Shown one piece after another: positions 1 to 5,872 of a stretch of DNA of 22,950 nucleotides (the stretch's first letter is position 1; each line of letters opens with the position of its first letter). The notes beneath the pieces are model-generated. The model made no database searches and had not been told where the DNA came from. It saw nothing but the letters and a program-made list of their open reading frames with translations. Source of the stretch: an uncultured bacterium (GTDB lineage Bacteria > CALINM01); NCBI GenBank assembly GCA_938045315.1, contig CALINM010000154.1:1-22950 (forward strand), given 5' to 3'. A program made the translations under genes and the position numbers.

Positions 1-676
1 AGAAGCCATTTATAATGTCTTCCGGTGAGGGTGGACAACCTTTTATATAGAAATCAACGGGTATCACATTATTAACACCATTTGTAACCGCATAACTGTC
101 TCTAAATATTCCACCATCTATAGTACAATCACCACAGGCAATAACTATTTCAGGCGTTGGGGTAGCTTCATAAGTTTTTATTAAAGCAAGTTCCATCTGT
201 CTTGAAATGGGACCTGTAACAAGTAGCATATCCGCATGTCTAGGAGATGCTACAAAATCTATACCATATCTTTGTATATCATAAAAGGGATTTGTTAAAG
301 CTACGCACTCCCATTCGCAGGCATTACAAGATCCTGCATCTACCTGTCTTACTTTCAGGGATCTACCTAAAATTTTGTCTACCTTACTTTTTAATCTTTC
401 TAAATTCGCTTTTTCTTCATCTGCAATTTCAATATTTTCAAATGTTTCACATAGTGTTATAAGAACACATTTTGTCAAAAAATTAAGAATTCCTGCAAAC
501 AAAAGATGCATTTCTTTATTGAAAATAGCTACGACACAAATAAGCAAAGATAGAAAAAGGGAGTTCAAAAAATAAGCTTTAACATATGATTCTAATCTTT
601 TCAACCCATTCATCGACAAAGCAGTAAGGAAGATGCCAATGGAAAGAAAATCAATTAAATTACTCCTATCTATCAT
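1..676 (-). CDS. HyfE N-terminal half fused to NuoB/HyfI-like [4Fe-4S] subunit (3' end outside window)
   Basis: The frame is open without interruption from an ATG at 674-676 to the window edge, giving 225 codons; the C-terminus is cut off. Residues about 8-22, 33-51 and 57-76 are three hydrophobic segments resembling the start of HyfE, the membrane subunit of hydrogenase-4 type complexes. A charged linker follows (about 82-105). From about residue 108 the protein is a NuoB/HyfI/EchC-type subunit that would carry the complex's proximal [4Fe-4S] cluster. Candidate ligands are C117 and C120 (SCNAC), C181/C184 (CGDC) and C214 (GCPPSPED); 'VASPRHADMLLVTGP' is typical of the family. The start lies 6 bases after the HyfC-like stop, so the genes are probably co-transcribed. 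HyfE and HyfI are normally separate, and the second half of HyfE is missing here. The large catalytic subunit would lie beyond base 1, so hydrogenase versus a hydrogenase-related (Ehr) complex cannot be decided. Confidence 0.8.
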   Translation of the reverse strand, partial: MIDRSNLIDFLSIGIFLTALSMNGLKRLESYVKAYFLNSLFLSLLICVVAIFNKEMHLLFAGILNFLTKCVLITLCETFENIEIADEEKANLERLKSKVDKILGRSLKVRQVDAGSCNACEWECVALTNPFYDIQRYGIDFVASPRHADMLLVTGPISRQMELALIKTYEATPTPEIVIACGDCTIDGGIFRDSYAVTNGVNNVIPVDFYIKGCPPSPEDIINGF

Positions 677-682
677 ATTATA

Positions 683-1525
683 CTACCTACCTAAAATTAA
701 ATATGTAATTAGAGCAACAAAGGCCAAAACAAAACCACTACCAGGTAAAGTCGGAAGTTGAAAAAACCTTATCTTAGCTCTGGAACTCTCAATTAAAGCC
801 ATAATAAAACCGACTAAAAAAACTTTCAGTAAATAGATGCATAAAGCTATTAAAATATCAGAAACTCTATCTGTTTGTGCAATGCCTAAGGGGAAAAAAA
901 GGTCAACAATTAATGTATATAATAACATTTGTTTTATATAATGAGCATACTCCATCAAAGCTAAATATTTACCTGAATACTCAAGGATCATACCCTCATG
1001 TATCATAGTTAATTCAAGGTGTGTGTCTGGATTATCCACGGGAATTCTACCCGTTTCGGCAATAGTAACTATTATAAATGAGGCTAAGGCTAATAATTTT
1101 GAAGGAGTAAAAATTTGTGATTTTGAAATAATTATTTGAGATACATTTGTACTACCTGAAGAAACTGCGGCAGTAAACAAGCATAGTATCATCATAGGCT
1201 CAACAAGCGTTGCAACAGTCATTTCTCTACTACTACCTTCTCCGCCAAAGGCTGTTCCGGCATCAAGGCCTGCTAAAGCCATAAAAAATCTTCCTAAAGC
1301 AAGAACATATACAATTGCAATAATGTCGCCAAAATATAAAATAATACCCTTTACAGTTACTATTGGTACCAAAAGGATAGCAATCACAGTAGATGCTAAA
1401 ACTATATATGGTGTTACTCTGAAGATGTAAGAAGTTACATTAGAAATAACCATTTCCTTTTTGAAAAGTCTTATAAGGTCATAGTACGGTTGAAAAATCG
1501 GATAACCCTTTCTACCTTGCATCAT
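683..1525 (-). CDS. HyfC/HycD-like membrane subunit (NuoH family)
   Basis: This is a 280-residue multi-spanning membrane protein of the NuoH/HycD/HyfC/EchB family, which links the peripheral redox arm of complex I-like hydrogenases to the antiporter-like subunits. Diagnostic stretches are 'QGRKGYPIFQPYYDLIRLF' at the start, 'LGRFFMALAGLDAGTAFGG', 'SSREMTVATLVEPMM' and 'EYSGKYLALMEYA'. The first ATG pair is at 1520-1525, but codons upstream in the same frame still match the family: 1532-1570 encodes 'FSPLLQGFIKKVK', comparable to E. coli HycD 'FAPLLSGFSRVAR'. No ATG, GTG or TTG precedes that stretch before the in-frame TAG at 1622-1624. The annotated protein therefore lacks the family's first transmembrane helix. 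Either it begins at a rare codon such as ATT (1574-1576 or 1568-1570), or the 5' end has been lost. Function is likely; intactness is uncertain. Confidence 0.82.
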   Translation of the reverse strand: MMQGRKGYPIFQPYYDLIRLFKKEMVISNVTSYIFRVTPYIVLASTVIAILLVPIVTVKGIILYFGDIIAIVYVLALGRFFMALAGLDAGTAFGGEGSSREMTVATLVEPMMILCLFTAAVSSGSTNVSQIIISKSQIFTPSKLLALASFIIVTIAETGRIPVDNPDTHLELTMIHEGMILEYSGKYLALMEYAHYIKQMLLYTLIVDLFFPLGIAQTDRVSDILIALCIYLLKVFLVGFIMALIESSRAKIRFFQLPTLPGSGFVLAFVALITYLILGR

Positions 1526-1539
1526 TGCCTTGACTTTTT

Positions 1540-3294
1540 TTATAAAGCCCTGAAGTAGTGGTGAAAAAATCTGAATATTATTTTCAACGGTTTTGTAAAA
1601 GCTGTTGCTGTATACTGCATTCTACTATTTAATGCTAAAATCCCACAATCCCGGGATTCTTTAAACACAATGCCAGTTTTACTAAAAAACATTTTTATGA
1701 GCACTAAAACAATCAAAATAATTAAAACAAAAGATAAAGTTATTAGGAGAGTTGACATACTTCCTGAAATTATTATAAAGGGACCTTTTGAGAATGAGTT
1801 AACAAATGTCCCTGTTATATCAAAGACGGGTAAAACAATTATTGTAATTATTATATTGGGGAATATACCAAATAGAAAACATAAAACGGCAAGTAAACAC
1901 ATAGGGATTGTCATCGTAAAAGGAGCTTCATGAGCCATTTTTGCATTTTCACTTCTTGGATTCCCTAAAAATGATATACCAAATGATTTGACAAATGCTG
2001 TTCCTGCAATAGCACCTGTTAAAGCAAGGGATGAGGCAAATAAGGGAGTCATAATTTTCACAAAATTTGATGGAGCATAAAATCCGGATATAAGGGATTG
2101 ATAAAGAATCCATTCGCTAACAAAACCATTGAAGGGAGGTAACGCACAAATCGAGATAGATCCTATCAGAAAAAATAGGGCTGTTTTGGGCATAGTTTTT
2201 ATTAAACCACCTAATTTTTCCATATTCTTTGTACTGGTTGAGTGTAAAACAGAGCCAGCAGACATAAAAAGCAGACCTTTAAAAATAGAATGATTTAAAA
2301 TATGATAAAAGCATGCAATAAGTGATAGGGAAGAAAGATCTTTCATATTAAAGTTTGAAAATAACATTGAACCACCTAATCCTAAAAAGATAATACCAAT
2401 GTTTTCTATACTTGAATATGCGAGGAGCCTTTTTATATCCTTTTCCATTACAGCCTGCATTATGGCAAGAATAGCAGACACAGCACCCATCGATAATATC
2501 AATATTCCCCACCATGCAGAACCACTTCCTAACAGCTCATAGCAAACTTTAACTATACCATAGACACCGGTTTTAATCATTACACCCGACATTAAAGCTG
2601 AGATATTAGAAGGAGCTGTGGGATGAGCAATAGGCAACCAGTAATGAAATGGCATAATACCTGCTTTAAATCCAAATCCCACTAAAGCAAAAATAAATAT
2701 TAAATCTCTTACAATATTAGGTATTTTATAAGACATAACCTTGAATGTTGAAAATTCCATACTACCTGCCCAATAACTAAAAAGCAGGAACGATGCAATT
2801 ATAAAAGCAGTGCCCACATGTGTCATAATGGCATATATTAGACCTGCCCTCATAGATTCCAGATTATTTTCAAAGGTCACGAGGAAGTATGATATGATAG
2901 ACATTGCTTCCCAAAAAACTAAAAAAGTAAAAACATTTGTTGATAATATTACTCCATAAATTGAAAATACAAATAGGGAATATAAAAAAGCAAAAGCTCG
3001 CTTGTTTTTTAAATGACTCGTATAACCAATTGAATAAATAGATACTGTTATTGAAAGCATAGATATAACTATTAGGAAAAATGCTGATATAAAATCTATA
3101 CCAAATGTTAATTGCAAATATTCGTTTATTGCGATATAAGTACCAATACTGTTATTAGAAATTAAAAGAAATTTTAAACCTAAAAACAAAAATAATAATG
3201 AACCAATTGATGAAGCAATATAAGCTAATTCTGGTATTAAAAAAGATACGATTAAAGCAATAATAAACAGCGAAGTTGGCTCTGAAATATCCAT
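1540..3294 (-). CDS. HyfB-like proton/ion antiporter-type subunit (NuoL/MrpA family)
   Basis: This 584-residue protein has about 14 hydrophobic helices and is homologous to HyfB/HycC and the antiporter-like subunits of complex I. Expected charged intramembrane residues are visible: E129 ('LVFWEAMSIISYF'), K210 and H217 ('GFGFKAGIMPFHYWLP'), H224, and K241 ('MSGVMIKTGVYGI'). These subunits are believed to move protons or sodium as electrons pass through the complex. It is the first gene of the module and reads towards the HyfC-like gene. The C-terminus is short: soon after the family-typical 'MQYTATAFTKPLK' it ends in 'FHHYFRAL', which is the next gene's family-conserved DNA read in another frame. 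Many relatives continue for several dozen residues and another helix. There is no Shine-Dalgarno site before the ATG at 3294; a promoter-like sequence sits directly upstream. Confidence 0.85.
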   Translation of the reverse strand: MDISEPTSLFIIALIVSFLIPELAYIASSIGSLLFLFLGLKFLLISNNSIGTYIAINEYLQLTFGIDFISAFFLIVISMLSITVSIYSIGYTSHLKNKRAFAFLYSLFVFSIYGVILSTNVFTFLVFWEAMSIISYFLVTFENNLESMRAGLIYAIMTHVGTAFIIASFLLFSYWAGSMEFSTFKVMSYKIPNIVRDLIFIFALVGFGFKAGIMPFHYWLPIAHPTAPSNISALMSGVMIKTGVYGIVKVCYELLGSGSAWWGILILSMGAVSAILAIMQAVMEKDIKRLLAYSSIENIGIIFLGLGGSMLFSNFNMKDLSSLSLIACFYHILNHSIFKGLLFMSAGSVLHSTSTKNMEKLGGLIKTMPKTALFFLIGSISICALPPFNGFVSEWILYQSLISGFYAPSNFVKIMTPLFASSLALTGAIAGTAFVKSFGISFLGNPRSENAKMAHEAPFTMTIPMCLLAVLCFLFGIFPNIIITIIVLPVFDITGTFVNSFSKGPFIIISGSMSTLLITLSFVLIILIVLVLIKMFFSKTGIVFKESRDCGILALNSRMQYTATAFTKPLKIIFRFFHHYFRAL

Positions 3295-3303
3295 AGATTG
3301 TAA

Positions 3304-3332
3304 ATACTAATCCCAAAAAAAATAAAATTCAA
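3304..3332 (-). promoter_or_regulatory. Candidate promoter of the hyf-like operon, abutting the start codon
   Basis: Read on the minus strand: TTGAAT (3327-3332), a 17-base spacer, then TAGTAT (3304-3309), ending 9 bases before the ATG at 3292-3294. Initiation at the usual distance would leave a leader of only about 2-3 bases, and no Shine-Dalgarno site is present. AT-rich DNA gives such matches by chance, so this is a moderate call. Confidence 0.4.
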
Positions 3333-3374
3333 ATTAGTTTTTGCTAATAATTTATGTAAAACCCTTACTATATG

Positions 3375-3402
3375 TTGTCAAAACAAAAATTTTAGGTATA
3401 AT
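3375..3402 (+). promoter_or_regulatory. Sigma-70-type promoter of the ferredoxin gene
   Basis: TTGTCA (3375-3380), a 16-base spacer, then a perfect TATAAT (3397-3402). It lies 28 bases upstream of the ferredoxin ATG and diverges from the hyf-like operon. A strong ribosome binding site (AGAGGAGGT, 3416-3424) follows, 6 bases before the ATG. Confidence 0.7.
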
Positions 3403-3430
3403 TTGACTAAACTAAAGAGGAGGTTAGATT

Positions 3431-3622
3431 ATGAAAGCATGCGTTGATAAAGAAACATGTATAGGTTGTGGTCTTTGTACAGATACATGCCCAGAAGTTT
3501 TTGAATTAAAAGAAGACAAAGCTTATGTTAAAGTTGATGTAGTGCCCCCTGATTTACAAGAAAAAGTTAAAGAAGCTAAAGATAACTGCCCTGTGGATGC
3601 TATATGGATAGAAGAATTGTAA
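3431..3622 (+). CDS. Small [4Fe-4S] ferredoxin
   Basis: This 63-residue cytoplasmic electron carrier holds a single [4Fe-4S] cluster. The ligand pattern is C10-x2-C13-x2-C16, with the fourth ligand C53 in 'NCPVDAI' near the C-terminus. C20-P21 follows the first motif as in Thermotoga-type monocluster ferredoxins, where that cysteine can form a disulfide. Here the usual partner in mid-sequence is missing, and an extra C4 is present. The central loop 'VFELKEDKAYV' is typical. It has its own promoter and ribosome binding site and is divergent from the hydrogenase-like operon. It could supply or accept electrons for that complex, but this is inference from position only. Confidence 0.93.
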   Translation: MKACVDKETCIGCGLCTDTCPEVFELKEDKAYVKVDVVPPDLQEKVKEAKDNCPVDAIWIEEL

Positions 3623-3645
3623 AATCAGGAAGTTAACAATAACGT

Positions 3646-4668
3646 TTACCTATTTACTGGACTTTCAGAAGGGTTATCGTACCATTCAAAATATTTCTGG
3701 ACGCTTTCTATCCCCGATATTATCAGTTCTTTTTTTTTGGCATCGGTTAAATCAAAATCCATAGTTTTAACCCCTTTTGTATCAATATAAATTGTTCTTT
3801 GCCAATCATCACTATGAAGGTGCATACTATTTTGTATATTTAAAAGAGCACCCAATACTGCTTTTGTATAGTCAAAGATATTTTCGATTTTATTTTTTAC
3901 AGGTTCTGCCTGGTCTCTAAATATTGCTATTTCTTTGTCTGTATCGAGTCTAAAACCGAGTGTTTCCTTATTATAAACATAATTAGAAATTTTTTTCCCC
4001 CTTATTATTTTGTTATGTTTTTCATAATAATCTGTAATACGTGCATTTTGAATATTATCTAAATATTTTTCTCTGTCAAACAGTTTAACAGGATAATTGT
4101 CTATCAAACCACCATCACAATATAAATCTCCTCTTACATTTTTAATTGGTTTAAAAATGAAGGGTATAGACATTGATATTCTTACAGCATCGGCAATACA
4201 CATTCTTGGTGTATGTTCATGGGAAAACACTTCAGCATAACCAGTTGATAGATTTACACCAATTATGTATAGTTGTTTTACTTTCTCTTTTTTTCCCCTC
4301 AGAATCAAGTCGTTAAATGTAGCTTCACTATTGCCTAACTTGTTTTTTATTAATTCTGAAATCCAGTTTCTGAATTTTTTACCCTCACACCAACCAAAAA
4401 ATCTTATAAAATTAATGATGTCTCTTACAATACCCCATTTATCATCTAAAAAATCTTCAAAATTCATATTTGTTACTATCTCCGTAATCTCTTTGTTTGT
4501 GTATCCTAATGCAACAAGCGTTGCTGTAATCGCACCGGCAGAAGTACCACCCACTCTAATTATTTCATCAAGTATACCCCTTTTCTCAAGCTCCATTAGT
4601 GCTCCAGCATATGCAATACCCTTAATTCCCCCACCTTCAAAAACTAAATTTCTAAAATGGTATCTCAT
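3646..4668 (-). CDS. Patatin-like phospholipase/acyl hydrolase
   Basis: This 340-residue protein of the patatin (PF01734) family hydrolyses acyl chains from lipids with a Ser-Asp dyad. The N-terminal oxyanion motif is 'EGGGIKGIAYAGAL' (residues 11-24). The nucleophile is S43 in 'GTSAGA' (41-46), and the catalytic aspartate is D185 in 'YCDGGLIDNYP'. Residues 80-130 (the WCEGKKFRNWISELI region) are a lid-like insert seen in bacterial members of the RssA/ExoU-like group. It has no signal peptide, so it is cytoplasmic unless secreted by a dedicated route. AGGAGGT sits just upstream of the ATG at 4668. It is monocistronic, convergent with the ferredoxin gene and divergent from the next gene. The physiological substrate cannot be told; a role in membrane lipid turnover is possible. 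Confidence 0.9.
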   Translation of the reverse strand: MRYHFRNLVFEGGGIKGIAYAGALMELEKRGILDEIIRVGGTSAGAITATLVALGYTNKEITEIVTNMNFEDFLDDKWGIVRDIINFIRFFGWCEGKKFRNWISELIKNKLGNSEATFNDLILRGKKEKVKQLYIIGVNLSTGYAEVFSHEHTPRMCIADAVRISMSIPFIFKPIKNVRGDLYCDGGLIDNYPVKLFDREKYLDNIQNARITDYYEKHNKIIRGKKISNYVYNKETLGFRLDTDKEIAIFRDQAEPVKNKIENIFDYTKAVLGALLNIQNSMHLHSDDWQRTIYIDTKGVKTMDFDLTDAKKKELIISGIESVQKYFEWYDNPSESPVNR

Positions 4669-4760
4669 ACAAACCTCCTAATTTAAAATTTTTAAAAAAA
4701 ATAAGCACAAATCTTAAAAAGAATAATATTAAAATATTTCATCTTTTCAAGTTTAAAGAA

Positions 4761-4766
4761 TATAAT
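4761..4766 (+). promoter_or_regulatory. Probable -10 box of the exported lysine-tailed protein gene
   Basis: A perfect TATAAT lies about 25 bases upstream of the ATG at 4792, followed by an AGGAGG ribosome binding site at 4780-4785. The -35 region (TTTCAT/TTCATC around 4737-4743) is poor, so only the -10 is annotated. Confidence 0.4.
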
Positions 4767-4791
4767 TAATATTTAAAACAGGAGGTTGGTT

Positions 4792-5415
4792 ATGAAAAAA
4801 ACCTTTATTTGCTTTTTTTTAATTATGTCAATTAGTGTTTGTTTAGCTCAGACTAATTTTAGCATATCAGTGAGTGATGAAGAATCTGGTTTTGCTTTTT
4901 CAATAAGTAATTTCTATAAAGTTCCAGAAAAAGAAGTGATTATAGTTAAAGAGAGAGGTATTCCAGATGAAGAACTGCCAGTGGTGTTCTTCATTGCGGA
5001 AAAAGCAAGGGTAAAACCAGCAAATATTATTGAGTTAAGATTGAAGGGATTAACCTGGATGGACATATCGTTAAAATATGGAATCACAGCAGAGTCATAT
5101 TATGTACCCGTTAATGTCATTGAGGTAGGTCCACCATTTGGTAAAGCTTATGGGCATTTTAAAAAACATCCCAAACATAAATGGAAAGAAATACGCCTTG
5201 ATGATGATGATATTGTGAATTTAGTAAATGTCAAGTTTATATCCAGTTATCACGGTATTGAGCCAGAAGTAATTATTAAAGAAAAATCTTATGGCAAAAA
5301 ATATATTGTGTTAGACAGAGAATTGAAAGAGAAAAAGAGCAAAAAACATAAAAAAGACAAAGAAGAGAAGAAAGAAAAGAAACACAAGCATAAACTCAAA
5401 AAAGAAGATGATTAA
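4792..5415 (+). CDS. Exported protein of unknown function with lysine-rich tail
   Basis: The ATG at 4792 is preferred over the in-frame TTG at 4786 because AGGAGG (4780-4785) is correctly spaced from it; this gives 207 residues. A signal peptide spans residues 1 to about 20 (MKKTFICFFLI...VCLA, probable cleavage before or after QT), so the protein is likely periplasmic. Two helical stretches resemble each other: one around 'VVFFIAEKARVKPANIIEL' and one around 'VNVKFISSYHGIEPEVII'. Each is a helix, a turn with proline, then 'xxII', and they suggest an internal duplication. Between them lies 'VGPPFGKAYGHFKKHP'. The last ~35 residues are almost all Lys, Glu, His and Asp, strongly basic overall. 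I do not recognise a named function. I recall similar 'IPDEELPVVFF' proteins as conserved hypotheticals in other Gram-negatives, from memory only. It is monocistronic with a strong terminator. Confidence 0.85.
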   Translation: MKKTFICFFLIMSISVCLAQTNFSISVSDEESGFAFSISNFYKVPEKEVIIVKERGIPDEELPVVFFIAEKARVKPANIIELRLKGLTWMDISLKYGITAESYYVPVNVIEVGPPFGKAYGHFKKHPKHKWKEIRLDDDDIVNLVNVKFISSYHGIEPEVIIKEKSYGKKYIVLDRELKEKKSKKHKKDKEEKKEKKHKHKLKKEDD

Positions 5416-5446
5416 AATTTAAGGCTGGGACCCAGCCTTAAATTTT
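5414..5446. terminator. Bidirectional palindromic terminator
   Basis: A perfect 16-base inverted repeat (5414-5429 and 5431-5446, arm AAAATTTAAGGCTGGG) is separated by one base; several inner pairs must open to form the loop. The GC-rich apex and AT-rich foot give a U-run in both directions. It begins at the stop codon of the exported protein (5413-5415) and ends 5 bases before the FmdB stop, so it serves both converging transcripts. Confidence 0.9.
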
Positions 5447-5450
5447 AAGC

Positions 5451-5642
5451 TCAACTAAAGCCGCTTGAACTATTTCCACATGCCCCTGAACTTCCAGTTG
5501 ATCCAGTAAAATTGGGTGCAGAGATTAGTTTTTCTAAATCAGCACTCCCACATTTTGGACATCTAACTTTTTCTTCAAAAGTTAATACATAACTTTCAAA
5601 AATTAATTTACATTTTTTACATTCATACTCATAAATAGGCAT
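5451..5642 (-). CDS. FmdB-family zinc ribbon protein
   Basis: This 63-residue protein begins 'MPIYEYECKKC', the hallmark of FmdB-type putative regulatory zinc ribbons. The two CxxC knuckles are C8-C11 and C28-C31 ('RCPKCGS'). The tail is rich in Gly and Ser with one more cysteine ('SSGACGNSSSG'), as is common in the family. The start at 5642 is chosen because AAGGAG lies 5-6 bases upstream; a longer frame starting at 5684 would only add residues overlapping the preceding gene. It is the last gene behind the RND efflux genes, 13 bases after the DUF2892 gene, and is followed by a terminator. The molecular role of the family is not established. Confidence 0.9.
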   Translation of the reverse strand: MPIYEYECKKCKLIFESYVLTFEEKVRCPKCGSADLEKLISAPNFTGSTGSSGACGNSSSGFS

Positions 5643-5655
5643 ATATTTACTCCTT

Positions 5656-5862
5656 TTATTCACATTCTTTAATACCCAAGGCATAAAGTATTTTGCAAAG
5701 AGGACAAAATCCCGTAAAAGCTGATTGAATCAAATTTAATCCTACAAAAATTGTAAATAATAACCAATAGTGACTATGAAAATACCCAAGCAAAACGGAA
5801 ATAATAATGAATATTCCAGCAACGACACGTATGATTTTATCCTGTTTTGATGGTTTTGACAT
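5656..5862 (-). CDS. DUF2892 / YgaP-like small membrane protein
   Basis: This 68-residue protein has a hydrophilic N-terminus 'MSKPSKQDKIIRVVAG', two transmembrane helices (about 11-29 and 33-50) and the family's 'TGFCPLCKILYALG' ending. That matches the YgaP transmembrane domain family (DUF2892, PF11127). The CPLC pair is a possible redox or metal site. AGGAGGT lies just upstream of the ATG at 5862. It sits 10 bases behind the RND pump gene and 13 bases ahead of the FmdB gene, in the same operon. In other bacteria this domain is often attached to rhodanese domains. Its function here is unknown, and the link with the pump is inferred from position. Confidence 0.88.
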   Translation of the reverse strand: MSKPSKQDKIIRVVAGIFIIISVLLGYFHSHYWLLFTIFVGLNLIQSAFTGFCPLCKILYALGIKECE

Positions 5863-5872
5863 ATTACCTCCT

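Noticed and set aside
247-575. Two plus-strand open frames over the HyfE-HyfI fusion gene
   Set aside because: They lie antisense to a long minus-strand frame with clear family motifs, and their translations are low-complexity hydrophobic sequence without a ribosome site.
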